Source of the DNA: JAJZXY01 sp046706185
GTDB taxonomy: Archaea > Thermoplasmatota > Thermoplasmata > Sysuiplasmatales > Sysuiplasmataceae
DNA length: 64,000 nt
Direction of reading: 5' to 3'
Assembly: GCA_046706185.1 (NCBI GenBank)
Contig: JBJKPR010000056.1
Coordinates: 18,008-82,007 of the forward strand
Below, in pieces: positions 1-8,963 of the stretch. The stretch's first letter is position 1. Every line of letters starts with the position of its first letter. The notes beneath the pieces are model-generated. The model ran no database searches. It was not told the origin of the DNA and saw nothing but the letters and a program-made list of their open reading frames with translations. Position numbers and translations under genes: made by a program.

Positions 1-342
1 AGCCGTTCTGTCAAATCCGTATATTCTCGAAAGGTGCACGAAGTAGTCATATATCTGGATGTAAGGAGGTATGTTGACCGTGTCCATTATGAAGAATGTC
101 TTCTCCTTCATGCGTATCGAGGAATATGGCATCTCTCCGTTGACGCTTATCGAGCCGCCATCTGGTACAAGCAGACCTGCCATGAGACGAATCGATGTTG
201 TCTTTCCTGCACCGTTTGGACCGACGAAACCAGTGATGCTTCCGCTTTCAACCTCAAAGGATATCGAATCAAGTGCCTTCAGTCTGCCATAGATTTTCGT
301 AACATTGTCGAAAACTATAGCGGGCGTTTCCTCTGCCTCCAG
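1..342 (-). CDS. ABC transporter ATP-binding protein, N-terminal part (cut by window edge)
   Basis: The minus strand encodes the beginning of an ABC-type ATPase; the rest lies outside the window. Visible are the A-loop region (KIYGRLKALDSISFEV), the Walker A motif GPNGAGKTTS and the following LMAGLLVPDGGSISVNG segment, typical of ABC-2/drug-export type ATPases. It would power a membrane permease, energising export or efflux. The start is a problem: no ATG, GTG or TTG exists in frame between the upstream stop and Walker A. A CTG at 342 gives the length expected for the family, so I used it. The gene overlaps the small membrane ORF at 315-482 in another frame. The ATPase identity is certain; the start and transported substrate are not. 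Confidence 0.85.
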   Translation of the reverse strand, partial: MEAEETPAIVFDNVTKIYGRLKALDSISFEVESGSITGFVGPNGAGKTTSIRLMAGLLVPDGGSISVNGEMPYSSIRMKEKTFFIMDTVNIPPYIQIYDYFVHLSRIYGFDRTA

Positions 343-482
343 TAGAATATCAGCAATTCGAGAGCGAATATGACAGCCATCACCGCGATGCCGGTGATGA
401 TTACACTCTCATAGGGTGGCACAGATGACAACACCTCCGAAAATTGACCGCAGGATGTGGACCAGATTGCTGGGGAATGCAT
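315..482 (-). CDS. Small single-span membrane peptide (55 aa) upstream of the ABC ATPase
   Basis: An ATG-initiated 55-codon frame with a polar N-terminal half, one hydrophobic helix at about residues 27-47 (ITGIAVMAVIFALELLIF) and a strongly basic tail WRQRKRPL, a positive-inside layout that puts the N-terminus outside. It overlaps the beginning of the ABC ATPase frame by about 28 nt, so the two could be translationally coupled, or joined by a -1 frameshift into a membrane-anchored ATPase. It could equally be the surviving end of a decayed permease. No family was recognised. Confidence 0.4.
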   Translation of the reverse strand: MHSPAIWSTSCGQFSEVLSSVPPYESVIITGIAVMAVIFALELLIFYWRQRKRPL

Positions 483-602
483 TCAACATGGACTCAGCCA
501 GTTACCTGTAGACAGTTATATGCCGGCACGATAGATATAGATCATGTCATCGAAAGTTTACTTCTCTGACCGCGACATGCGCCGGGGCTGGGGAATAAAG
601 GC

Positions 603-625
603 GGGTTCTGGGTTTCTCAGAACCC
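603..625 (-). terminator. Possible hairpin at the 3' end of the GNAT gene
   Basis: Perfect 8-bp inverted repeat GGGTTCTG / CAGAACCC with a 7-nt loop that spans the stop codon of the acetyltransferase gene. It is a plausible transcript-end or RNA-stability hairpin. There is no strong oligo-T tract directly after it on the minus strand, so a terminator role is tentative. Confidence 0.3.
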
Positions 626-1585
626 GTCGCCGGCGGAGCACATGAAATCATCCCTAGCTGTCCCGAACTCCCTGATTGCCCCCGCCTGGTCAAGGCCAGC
701 ATCGAGCCTTGTACCCATCAGTACTTTCCATTGCGATGGGTAGACAGTGTATCCGTTCTCCCTGAAGAAACCAGCAGTCCCAGCCGTAAGCACATCACGG
801 AACATGGCGACTCCTCCCTTCCTGACTTTTGATTCTATTGCGCTCAATATCTCAGGCTTTGATTCTCCGGAAAGAACGGCAAACTCCCTGCACCTCAGCA
901 CCGAACCGTCGCCTTCTCTGTAAAGATAACCTGAAGTTCTCCCTTCGCGTTTTACAAGGTAGATGTTCTTCAAAGGGACGCTGCCTATCTCAGTCAACAC
1001 AGGAAGAAGGCCTGCTGGTCTGTGAACGAAGCCGGTTCCCCCGGCAGTAGATGACGCATGAACCTCGCTTATTGTGCTCAAATCAGATTTAGTGGCCCGG
1101 ACAAAACTGTAATTAGGGCGCGGAGACGCCTTCCCGACGGCCCTGAAAGCAATAGGACTGCTGAAAATATCCCTGTAGCCGAGCCTGGCGTAGAGATCGT
1201 GCGCATGCCATGATGAATTGGTCCAAAGGATCGAATGTGTCATGCCTGCCCTCTTCTCAGCCTCGTGCACCTGGCAGATTATATCCCGTGCAACGCCCCC
1301 CCTTGATCTGTCGGCCCTTGTGGTTATCCCTGCGAGCCCTGAAACCTTCATCGTTCCAACTCCTGGAAAAGTGTAGTCAAGCCTGTACACTATAACCTCC
1401 CCTATCACCTCTCCGCCCTCGATTGCGAACATGCCAAAGTAGTCAGACATGCATCCGCCTCTTTCTCTCAGAAGACGAACTGCGTGTTCATCCTCAGATC
1501 CCCCAAATGCTGCTGTCTGGAGCGAGATTGCCTGAATCTTCTGAGTATCGGTCAGCTCATCATAAGTAACTATTTTCCTTCCCAT
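617..1585 (-). CDS. GNAT-family N-acetyltransferase (Eis-like two-domain layout)
   Basis: The 322-residue protein has an N-terminal GNAT domain: beta-strands around GEVIGEVIVYRLDY, then the acetyl-CoA pyrophosphate loop RSRGGVAR (about residues 93-100), then the helix and WHAHDLYARLGYRD segment typical of GNAT motif B. A second, weaker GNAT-like half follows (about 165-300) with GTAGFFRENGYTVYP, giving a two-domain layout as in Eis-like enzymes. It would transfer an acetyl group from acetyl-CoA to an amine of unknown identity in the cytoplasm. I chose the ATG at 1585; the open frame extends 38 codons further upstream but with Cys/Met-rich, non-family sequence. It is divergent from the DUF72 gene. 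Confidence 0.75.
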   Translation of the reverse strand: MGRKIVTYDELTDTQKIQAISLQTAAFGGSEDEHAVRLLRERGGCMSDYFGMFAIEGGEVIGEVIVYRLDYTFPGVGTMKVSGLAGITTRADRSRGGVARDIICQVHEAEKRAGMTHSILWTNSSWHAHDLYARLGYRDIFSSPIAFRAVGKASPRPNYSFVRATKSDLSTISEVHASSTAGGTGFVHRPAGLLPVLTEIGSVPLKNIYLVKREGRTSGYLYREGDGSVLRCREFAVLSGESKPEILSAIESKVRKGGVAMFRDVLTAGTAGFFRENGYTVYPSQWKVLMGTRLDAGLDQAGAIREFGTARDDFMCSAGDGF

Positions 1586-1817
1586 CTGGTACACAACAGA
1601 ATGTTGTGAGCACCGCATCACAGATATATCTTGTCGCATCAGTGAAAAGGAACAGCCATGGAGCCATCCCTGCATGCAGGCCTCACGGAGGCATTGCACA
1701 TAATGCAGATGCGCAAATGTGCATGCATGGTGAGTTCAACAGGCAGGCGATTGCATCACCCGGCAGCTGCGATCCGCCTGGCTATCTAGGTACAATGCTT
1801 ATTCCTGTGTACTGGAT

Positions 1818-2675
1818 ATGGCAGATCGCATGATGCATGCGATACGGACTGGGTGCATGGGGTGGTCTTATGATGACTGGGTGGGACCCTTCTACCCCAG
1901 GGGAACAGCGCAGAGAGACTTTCTCAGGCTCTACAGTGACGTTTTTGATGCGGTTGAGGTCGACTCCTCTTTCTACAGCATGCCCTCGTATCAATTGGTG
2001 GAACAATGGAGAAACAGGACACCCGAGGACTTCATGTTCACGCTCAAGCTTCCCAGGGATTTCACCCACGAAGGGCGATTGATGGTGCATCCATATGCGC
2101 TGGAAGAGTTTGAGAACATTGCCTGCGGACTATACCCAAAGCTTGCATGTGTGCTCATAATGATGCCCCCGTCGAGCAGATTCGAACACATGTTCGACCA
2201 GTTCAGAGGGCTGATATCTGGAATAAGCGACAGAGTAAGGTATGCTGTCGAGTTCAGAAACAGATCCTGGTTCAGGAGTGAGGTTTTCGATTTTTTGACA
2301 GAGAATAAGGTGAGCCTTGTATGGTCTGTCAACCAGTATGTCAACACTCCTCCTGAGCTCACTACAGATCTTGTCTACCTGAGGTTCATCGGAGACAGGA
2401 AGATCACCAGATTTGACAGGGTACAGAGGGACAGGGCAGGTGAAATGAACGACTGGCTGGGCAGGCTGAGAATGAAATTCGACGAGGGGAGGGTAAAGGA
2501 AGCATATGTCTTCTCCAACAACCACTTTGCAGGATTTGCTCCCGGGACGGTGAACATCTTCAGGAGACTGGCGGGACTTGAAGAAAGGGACTGGAGGGAG
2601 CTCATGATAAAGGGAGAGAGCAGGCAGAAAGGGAACACGAGGCAGACTAGCCTGGATTCATCGCAATTCGGGTAA
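1818..2675 (+). CDS. DUF72 (YecE-like) family protein
   Basis: Recognised by the N-terminal GCMGWSYDDWVGPFYP, equivalent to the GTSGWsY-x-W-x-G-x-FYP signature of DUF72, followed by the VEVDSSFYSMPSYQLVEQW strand-helix and the internal YAVEFRNRSWF segment, all in family order. DUF72 proteins adopt a TIM-barrel-like fold and are usually about 240-290 residues, so this 285-residue protein is full length. The molecular function is unknown; members often sit near DNA or stress genes. In-frame ATGs at 1830 and 1833 are good alternatives: a weak TATA-like stretch near 1796-1804 would place a transcript start about there, and the family sequence begins just after. Confidence 0.85.
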   Translation: MADRMMHAIRTGCMGWSYDDWVGPFYPRGTAQRDFLRLYSDVFDAVEVDSSFYSMPSYQLVEQWRNRTPEDFMFTLKLPRDFTHEGRLMVHPYALEEFENIACGLYPKLACVLIMMPPSSRFEHMFDQFRGLISGISDRVRYAVEFRNRSWFRSEVFDFLTENKVSLVWSVNQYVNTPPELTTDLVYLRFIGDRKITRFDRVQRDRAGEMNDWLGRLRMKFDEGRVKEAYVFSNNHFAGFAPGTVNIFRRLAGLEERDWRELMIKGESRQKGNTRQTSLDSSQFG

Positions 2676-2910
2676 CGTGTCGTCAGTGATGTGCTCAGGC
2701 AATGCAATTCAAGAAGACAACACCACCAAGAAGATGGGCACTCTCGCATAATGCAGGTCATTTGTAGATGGACAGGATAGCCGTGAGGAATTTACTCATC
2801 GCAACATTTCTGTACGAGCTGGGGCTGTGCCATGCTGCAGTATGCATGTCTTGTCGCCGAAACACAGTAACGCACACGTCTCAAATGCAAGCCAAAAGAA
2901 CTTATGGGCA

Positions 2911-2918
2911 ATATTTAA
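2911..2918 (+). promoter_or_regulatory. TATA box of the TrmB-like gene
   Basis: ATATTTAA, whose centre lies about 38 nt before the ATG at 2953. Archaeal spacing of about 26 nt would place the transcript start near 2940 and leave a leader of about 12 nt. Purines just upstream (CTTATGGGCA) could serve as BRE. Confidence 0.5.
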
Positions 2919-2952
2919 TTGAACAACTGAGAATACCGGGCCAGATGAACGG

Positions 2953-4008
2953 ATGAAAGACAGGGCAAAAGATGACGAAATACTAAGGCTGCTTCAGGAT
3001 TCGGGCCTCACTGAGAATGAGGCGGCTGTCTACAAGTTCCTGGTCGAAAATGGGGGCGCAACAACAAAGGATCTTCTCAGGAAACTCAAGTTCAGGCAGC
3101 CACAGATTTACGACATTACAGCTGTCCTTGAAAGGAAGCACTTTCTGAATGTTCTGGAAAGCAGGCCGAAACGCTACCTGCCTGCCAACATGGAAGTAAT
3201 ACTGGACCAGAGGCTGAAGGACCTGAAAGACAACAGGGAGACACTGCTGAAATGGTCAGCTTCAAGTACTGGCGTAGAGACGAATCAGCCTGCGATGTGG
3301 CTCAGCAGGAACTGGGAGAGCTTCATCAACAATGCTGCAGAGATTGTCAGGAAGGCCAGGGACACACTATGCATCGAATCGACGCCTCCAATCATTAGGC
3401 AGCTTCAATCTGAACTGGGAGAGGGGCGAAGGAAAAGGGCCGACTCGGTGCTGCTTGTATACGGCATGTCGAGAAACAAGTATATGTCCGATTACCTGAA
3501 AAGCGACAAGAAGATATTCGATGAAATCAGGTACCTCAACCTTGGCCAATTCTTTGCTGTCATAGGCGATGCGGGAGGAGCGGCATTCATGCCCAGGACA
3601 ATCTCATTCAAGAATGCCGCGGAAAGATACGGCTATGTTTTCAGGGACAGCGATGTCGCATGGTTCCTGACGCACAATTTCTTCAACGGCTGGTTCAAAT
3701 CTGAAAGGCTGTATGCGAGACCGCTCGAGCTGCCGAAGAGGCATACAATGCAAAGGCTCGCGGTAAGTGACATGATACAGCTCAGGAGAGAAGACAGAAG
3801 CAAGAGACTGAACGTCACCGTTGAGGGCACTTCCAGGAAGGACGGTGAGAAGATCAATGTCACCGGGACGGTGACAGACATAATAGCCGCAGAAGACATA
3901 GTCAACTTCACCGTAGTATCAGATGGCAGAGAGTACGTAGTCGGCGGGTATGATGCCATAGTGGAAGATGTAGAAGCAGACTGGATAGAAGTGAACAGCT
4001 TCTCCTGA
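2953..4008 (+). CDS. TrmB-family sugar-sensing transcriptional regulator
   Basis: The 351-residue protein has the TrmB architecture. An N-terminal winged helix (about residues 8-75; LTENEAAVYKFLVENGGAT, then KFRQPQIYDITAVLERK as recognition helix) precedes a short coiled linker, a phospholipase-D-like central fold (about 110-240) and a C-terminal all-beta domain (about 260-350) equivalent to the TrmB sugar-binding domain. TrmB proteins repress or activate archaeal sugar-uptake and glycolysis genes and release DNA when they bind sugar. It sits tail-to-tail, 14 nt from the end of the sugar ABC/glycosidase operon at 4023-12329, making it the obvious candidate regulator. The palindrome at 12347-12366 is the likely target. 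The inducer cannot be read from sequence. Confidence 0.85.
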   Translation: MKDRAKDDEILRLLQDSGLTENEAAVYKFLVENGGATTKDLLRKLKFRQPQIYDITAVLERKHFLNVLESRPKRYLPANMEVILDQRLKDLKDNRETLLKWSASSTGVETNQPAMWLSRNWESFINNAAEIVRKARDTLCIESTPPIIRQLQSELGEGRRKRADSVLLVYGMSRNKYMSDYLKSDKKIFDEIRYLNLGQFFAVIGDAGGAAFMPRTISFKNAAERYGYVFRDSDVAWFLTHNFFNGWFKSERLYARPLELPKRHTMQRLAVSDMIQLRREDRSKRLNVTVEGTSRKDGEKINVTGTVTDIIAAEDIVNFTVVSDGREYVVGGYDAIVEDVEADWIEVNSFS

Positions 4009-4022
4009 TTCACTTTCCGCCC

Positions 4023-5891
4023 CTACAGGCTTTCAGGACTACTGACAGTTATCTCTGCGCCGCCAGTTGTCCCTGCAGAGGCAACCACGTCAAAGAGGGA
4101 ACCGCGAACCTGGAGCCTCCGGATTGTGACGCATCCAACGGCAGGCTCCTTGAGCACCGGACTGCAGACAGGCAGTCCGTTCTCAACCCTCAGGCCGACA
4201 AGACCGCGCAGGAGTGGATGTATGACCATGGCTGAAGACCATGCCTGAAGGTAGCACCCATCCGGACTCCCTGCAATCTCCGGAATGGCACAGGGCATGA
4301 ATTCGCCTACCCTGGCGATGTTGCGCATGTAGAAGCGTATGGAAGTGTCGATGTCGCCAAATGCTGCGGCGGCAATTGCCATCAGGCCGTTGAGAACGGG
4401 CATTGAGCTTGAGCCCTTCCCGTCGACCATCAGACCCTCCCCCGACTCCAGCATGCCAAGACCGCCATCCTCCGACACAAATCGCCTGTACTGTGACGCG
4501 CTTGCTATTCCTGCGGCAAACGGCGAGATAGAAGTCCAGTGTCCCTTGAAGACAGGAACGCCGTCGACGACTCTGTTGGCGAATGTTCCGAGTTCAGGCA
4601 GCCACATCTCCCTTTCGACGTAACGACGTGTTTCAGCTGAGAGCTTGTATATCTCATCCAGAGGTGCAGGGCTGACACGTTCCTCAGCCCCAAGAATGCG
4701 AAGAATTGCACTGAGAGACTGTGAACCTTCCACGAAGTGGCACATTGTATCTATCTCCTGAGCCCTTCCCCTCTCGCTGTCTTCCATCGCCCCGGGCCCA
4801 ACCATTTCCTGCGACACAACGTAGCGCAGAGCATTCAATGCATCACCAAGGTGCTCAATTGCGAAACGTTCGTCGCCTGTCCATTGCAGGTAACTGAGTA
4901 GAGCGGACGGGAACATTGCGCTTTCCTCGAGATCCCCCGGATTGTATACCCTGCCGTTCGTCACTATCTCATGAGGGATTCGGCCGCACTGCGCACGTGC
5001 ATACCTTGCAAGCAGCTCCAGCGAGCCCCTGGCGCCATCGTGCTGACCTGTTTCAAGCATGGCATCGAGACAGTAAAAAGTGTCAAGCCCAAAGTACCAT
5101 GGAAATTCGGGATGACCTGCCGTGATGCCGCGCCCGATGCCTGGCTGGTCATGCATCAGCCATGAAAGGTTGAGTTTTGACCAGTAGAACGCATCGTCTA
5201 TCTCGCTGTTGCTGCAATCGAGCATTGTTGAAGACAGTACATCCAGATGAGTGCTGCGGGCTGATGAAACGATGGTTGCTGGAGAATTAGGCTCTTCCGG
5301 GTTTTCCGTCGCGGTGATCAGCACAGCGCTCCCTTCCGAGAGGGGAGCGGACACTTTTCCCGGTAGGAGTGACAGGGTTGTGTTGAAGGGCAGCACACTG
5401 AATTTCAGCGCAGGATTTGAAAAGTCAATTGAGACGCGACGATCCGTCACATACGTGCTCCAGCTGGGCTCCCAGTCGCTGAACCACACCGAAATCGGGC
5501 CAAGCTCGAGCTCAAGAACATACTGAGCCTGACCGCTGCAGCTGGACCTCAGCAGAATAAGATGGTCATCCGGCATCGACATTTCAATGCTGCACCCTTC
5601 AAGACGGAAGATGCGGCTGTCCGGTCTGGTCTCGAATTGACTGACAACGGGGTGGATGCCATCCTTCAAAATGCGTATTGACTTCAGCAGCCTGACAGGC
5701 GGATACCAGAGACCATTCATTTCACCGGGACGGTGATATCCGAAGGAGCCGCTGGAGAGATCGGCAAGACCGGAATAATATCCCCTTGAATTCGATATTG
5801 AGAAACGACGCGGTCCGGGTGAACGCAGGACGTGAGAGCGGTAATCCTGTTCCGCATGTCCTCTGTCATCTCTGTGTAATGCTGAAGCCAT
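4023..5891 (-). CDS. Glycoside hydrolase, amylo-alpha-1,6-glucosidase / (alpha/alpha)6-barrel type (second copy)
   Basis: The 622-residue protein has an N-terminal beta-sandwich region (about 1-230) and a C-terminal (alpha/alpha)6 barrel. Barrel signatures are HPEFPWYFGLDTFYCLDAML, CGRIPHEIV, MEDSERGRAQEIDTM (place of the W-x-DS...E-I-Q motif with the acid residues of glycogen-debranching C-domains) and CYLQAWSSAM (compare GC-x-QAWS). It probably hydrolyses alpha-glucosidic or related linkages in oligosaccharides. No signal peptide is evident, so it acts in the cytoplasm after uptake by the adjacent ABC system. Its start overlaps the end of the preceding hydrolase by 26 nt. It shares architecture with that gene but little close identity, suggesting an old duplication. 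The exact GH family and linkage are uncertain. Confidence 0.75.
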   Translation of the reverse strand: MASALHRDDRGHAEQDYRSHVLRSPGPRRFSISNSRGYYSGLADLSSGSFGYHRPGEMNGLWYPPVRLLKSIRILKDGIHPVVSQFETRPDSRIFRLEGCSIEMSMPDDHLILLRSSCSGQAQYVLELELGPISVWFSDWEPSWSTYVTDRRVSIDFSNPALKFSVLPFNTTLSLLPGKVSAPLSEGSAVLITATENPEEPNSPATIVSSARSTHLDVLSSTMLDCSNSEIDDAFYWSKLNLSWLMHDQPGIGRGITAGHPEFPWYFGLDTFYCLDAMLETGQHDGARGSLELLARYARAQCGRIPHEIVTNGRVYNPGDLEESAMFPSALLSYLQWTGDERFAIEHLGDALNALRYVVSQEMVGPGAMEDSERGRAQEIDTMCHFVEGSQSLSAILRILGAEERVSPAPLDEIYKLSAETRRYVEREMWLPELGTFANRVVDGVPVFKGHWTSISPFAAGIASASQYRRFVSEDGGLGMLESGEGLMVDGKGSSSMPVLNGLMAIAAAAFGDIDTSIRFYMRNIARVGEFMPCAIPEIAGSPDGCYLQAWSSAMVIHPLLRGLVGLRVENGLPVCSPVLKEPAVGCVTIRRLQVRGSLFDVVASAGTTGGAEITVSSPESL

Positions 5892-7815
5892 CTGGTTTTA
5901 CCCGTATATCGAAATGGAGGCCCTGATATTCTACATTGAGCATTTCCATGCTTTTCCATCCTTCGGGCAGCCTCGGCCTGCAGGATGACAGTCCCTCCTT
6001 TCCGCTGTTGCCGTCAGGCTTCAGGCCGAAGAGAGCCTCAACGATGCACTGCACAAAGAGGGATGACGACCACCCCTGTGCGAACTGTCCTGTCGCCTGG
6101 ACATATTCGGAATGGTAGACCTCGTTTATTCTGCCAGGATCGGGGCTCGAAAACGAAAGCATGGGAAAGGAACGAAGAGCGCTGAACCCAATGTCAGGCA
6201 TGTCGTTGTTGTATGCTGCGAGGACGAACCATCCGGTCATGAGAGGCCATACCTGGCCCGTGTGGTATCCCCTGTCATACATCGGATCAAGAGATGACAT
6301 GGATCGGATGCCCCATCGTACGAGCATGTCCTCCCCTGACAGAAAGCGGACAAGTTTCTCATATCTGCGCCCTCTCCCATACATGGCCGGTACAATCTCC
6401 ATCGCGTTCTTTATTAGCCGCAGTTTGCCGTCCTTCTGTGAATCTATCACCTCAAACTGGTTATCATCTCCCTGGAAGAATACGCTGCTGAAGCTCGACA
6501 TTGTCTTTCGCAGCAGCTCTACGTCGGAGCCGGTCATGACCGAGTACTCTTTCAGTGCCTCGAGCCACCATGCGTTCACATCAATGCAGGTGCCGTCTCT
6601 CCTGTCGGCCCACGACTCCGGCCAGCCGATAAGCCCCTCGGAAAACCTGTTCTCCATGAGACCGTCGCCGTCCCTGTCACATGATTTGCAGAACTCAATT
6701 GCACTCCTGATATCGGAGAGAGGCGGAGGAATTCCCGTCCATCGGGAAATGTTCAATTCAGCGAGGACCCAGAGCGGAGTACTGTCTATTGACATGTATT
6801 TTGTCTCCAGCTCATGCCCGCCCAGCTTGTAGGTGCCGTTGTTTCCACTGTCTTCTATCAGGGGCAGCTCATGCGGCATTCTTCCATCCCGTGATGCAAG
6901 GTGCAGCGTCCTGAGATGCTCCCTTGCGAACTCGTGCAGCCCGCATTCGGCAGCTGCCATGCTCATCCACTCCCCGTCGCGACCGAAGAACCATGAAAAC
7001 TCGGGGAACCCGGCGTAAAAACCGTTTCCGATCTCTGTTTCGCTGTAGAATTCAAGCAAATCATGCTTTGCCCAGAAGAAGGCCTTGTTGAACATGAAGT
7101 CTGGAGTTTTCAGAACACACATCTCAGATATCCTGCTGTGATAGCCCGCCTGTTTCTTCAGGTCAAAGTCACCTTCTGTTGAACTGCCGTCACATACAAA
7201 CAGTATTGCTTCAGTGCATTGCGGGAAGGTAACGGTTACGTTCCTCCCGTCGAAAGTCACTCCTGCGTCTTTTCCCCTTGCTGCAAGCCTCGTCGAAGAA
7301 AGACTGCTTTTTACAATATAGGATGAGCCGTCCCTCACTAGTTCATAATTCTCTGCCGTTTCCTCTACTGGCCACATTGTTGCATGGCTTGCCTGTAGCC
7401 TGAATATGACATCGTGCGACCCATCTGATTTGACTGCAATGCAGAGGCCGGGGATATCAAACTGTACGAAATCGATTCGTTCCACATTATCGTATTCCCT
7501 GTAGGTGTAGTGTGGCCTTCTCACATATTTCCTGAACATGGCATCAGAGTGCTTGTCGTCAATCTGCATTGTCAGGGAAGCAAAGTGTTGCCTTCCTCCT
7601 TCCCAGAAGCCTGTTCTGAACCTCCCGGATGGGGCTGTTGACATGTTTCCGTTCTGAAGAACAATCAGGTGCGCCTTCTTTCCCTTTATCAGGGAAAGAT
7701 TGTCAGGGCCGAAACCGACCGCCCCCCGAAGCACGACCCATGCGTCCATTCGTCTTCTGTTGTCACGTCCACTGATGCCCCTGCAAGCATTGAACTCGTT
7801 TTCAGGAAAATCCAA
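5866..7815 (-). CDS. Glycoside hydrolase, amylo-alpha-1,6-glucosidase / (alpha/alpha)6-barrel type (first copy)
   Basis: The 649-residue protein is built like glycogen-debranching enzyme C-domains: an N-terminal beta-rich region (about 1-235), then an (alpha/alpha)6 barrel with AGFPEFSWFFGRDGEWMS, GRMPHELP, IGWPESWADRRDG followed by IDVNAWWLEAL (equivalent to the W-x-DS...EIQALWY pair carrying the catalytic acids) and YHTGQVWPLMTGWFVLAAY (compare YH-x-G-x-VWPW). Start is a TTG at 7815 with a strong GGAGGTG Shine-Dalgarno 7 nt upstream, an exception to the leaderless habit and consistent with an internal operon gene. It lies 30 nt after the ABC ATPase gene. Expected role: intracellular cleavage of imported oligosaccharides. 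Substrate unknown. Confidence 0.78.
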   Translation of the reverse strand: MDFPENEFNACRGISGRDNRRRMDAWVVLRGAVGFGPDNLSLIKGKKAHLIVLQNGNMSTAPSGRFRTGFWEGGRQHFASLTMQIDDKHSDAMFRKYVRRPHYTYREYDNVERIDFVQFDIPGLCIAVKSDGSHDVIFRLQASHATMWPVEETAENYELVRDGSSYIVKSSLSSTRLAARGKDAGVTFDGRNVTVTFPQCTEAILFVCDGSSTEGDFDLKKQAGYHSRISEMCVLKTPDFMFNKAFFWAKHDLLEFYSETEIGNGFYAGFPEFSWFFGRDGEWMSMAAAECGLHEFAREHLRTLHLASRDGRMPHELPLIEDSGNNGTYKLGGHELETKYMSIDSTPLWVLAELNISRWTGIPPPLSDIRSAIEFCKSCDRDGDGLMENRFSEGLIGWPESWADRRDGTCIDVNAWWLEALKEYSVMTGSDVELLRKTMSSFSSVFFQGDDNQFEVIDSQKDGKLRLIKNAMEIVPAMYGRGRRYEKLVRFLSGEDMLVRWGIRSMSSLDPMYDRGYHTGQVWPLMTGWFVLAAYNNDMPDIGFSALRSFPMLSFSSPDPGRINEVYHSEYVQATGQFAQGWSSSLFVQCIVEALFGLKPDGNSGKEGLSSCRPRLPEGWKSMEMLNVEYQGLHFDIRVKPDGFSITQR

Positions 7816-7845
7816 CAGGAAGCACCTCCAATGATGGCATAGCAG

Positions 7846-8961
7846 TCATGTAATCACTCCATCCGCGTCTGTCCTTATCCTTTCGCCGCTCACAGGATCA
7901 AAAACAAAAAGCCTTTCCCTGACAAGTGAAAAACGGACTTTCTCTCCCTGCCCTGATTCCAGAAGGTGTTCGTTGCTGCTTGCTCTCAGCAACCTTGCCA
8001 CACAATTCTTGCTCCCTATGCCGAAGTGTACATTCATCTCCGCTCCGAGAAGTTCGGCGTAACTGAGCCTCCCTTCAATCTTCCCCGCTTCATCGACCTC
8101 TAGATCGGTTGGTCTGAAACCTAACATGACAGAAGCGGGAAGATTTCCTTTTGCTGATTCTATGATCAGGTCCCCCCCGTCAGAGTCTTCGAAGGAGGCA
8201 GCATAGGCGCCCGGTCTTTCCTTTGCCAGTCTCGCAGGAACCAGATTCATCGGAGGATTGCCTAAGAACCCTGCGACAAACATGTGTGCAGGATCATCAA
8301 AAAGCTCCTTTGGCCTGGCAACCTGTATCACTTTTCCGCCGTTCATAACCACAATTCTGTCTCCGAGAGTCATGGCCTCAATCTGATCGTGTGTGACATA
8401 GATTATTGACTTTTTGGTCAGTCGCTGGAACCGTTTCATCTCGTCACGCATCTCATTCCTGAGCTTCGCATCCAGGTTGGACAGAGGCTCATCCATCAGG
8501 AAGGCCGACGGTTCTCTGACCATTGCTCTGGCGAGACCGACCCTCTGCGCCTGGCCTCCTGACAGTTGCCTTGGTCGCTTGTTGAGCAGTTCGGATATCT
8601 GGAGGACCGAAGCCACTTCCCTTACTTTCCTGTCTATAACCTCTTTTGGAAGCTTTTTCATCTTCATGTTCAGAGCAATGTTGTCATATACTGTCATGTG
8701 AGGGTAAAGCGCATAGTTCTGGAATACCATTGAAATGTTCCTGTCCGAAGGGTAGACACCGTTCATCCTCTTGCCATCGATGTAGACCTCCCCCGATGTA
8801 GGCTCAAGAAGCCCTGCAATGCATCTGAGTGCGGTCGTTTTGCCGCACCCTGAAGGACCAAGTATTACCAGAAACTCGCCGGATTCAGCACTGAAGCTAA
8901 TCCCTTTCAGTGCCTGAACCTGCCCAAAAGAGACCCTGAGATCCTTGATTTCGACGCTCAT
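7846..8961 (-). CDS. Sugar ABC transporter ATPase (MalK/MsmX/UgpC type)
   Basis: The 371-residue cytoplasmic ATPase energises the two permeases encoded just upstream. It has Walker A GPSGCGKTT (about residue 35), the Q-loop VFQNYALYPHMTV, signature LSGGQAQRVGLARAM, Walker B AFLMDEPLSNLDAKLR and the switch histidine in YVTHDQIEAMTLGDR. A C-terminal TOBE/OB region (about 240-371) is present, as expected in the MalK class that serves carbohydrate importers and can serve several permease pairs. The start codon follows the permease stop by 2 nt. Confidence 0.93.
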   Translation of the reverse strand: MSVEIKDLRVSFGQVQALKGISFSAESGEFLVILGPSGCGKTTALRCIAGLLEPTSGEVYIDGKRMNGVYPSDRNISMVFQNYALYPHMTVYDNIALNMKMKKLPKEVIDRKVREVASVLQISELLNKRPRQLSGGQAQRVGLARAMVREPSAFLMDEPLSNLDAKLRNEMRDEMKRFQRLTKKSIIYVTHDQIEAMTLGDRIVVMNGGKVIQVARPKELFDDPAHMFVAGFLGNPPMNLVPARLAKERPGAYAASFEDSDGGDLIIESAKGNLPASVMLGFRPTDLEVDEAGKIEGRLSYAELLGAEMNVHFGIGSKNCVARLLRASSNEHLLESGQGEKVRFSLVRERLFVFDPVSGERIRTDADGVIT

Positions 8962-8963
8962 GC

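Noticed and set aside
1700..1817. Repeated TGCATGCATG-like palindromes between the acetyltransferase and DUF72 genes
   Set aside because: Short and low in complexity; no spacing consistent with an operator could be established.
2768..2956. 62-codon frame ahead of the TrmB-like gene
   Set aside because: It overlaps the TATA box and start of the TrmB-like gene and has no family sequence; probably chance.
6161..6832. 223-codon frame antisense to the glycoside hydrolase gene
   Set aside because: Antisense shadow of a high-GC gene; Ser/Pro/His-rich translation without a motif, contrasted with the clear hydrolase on the other strand.
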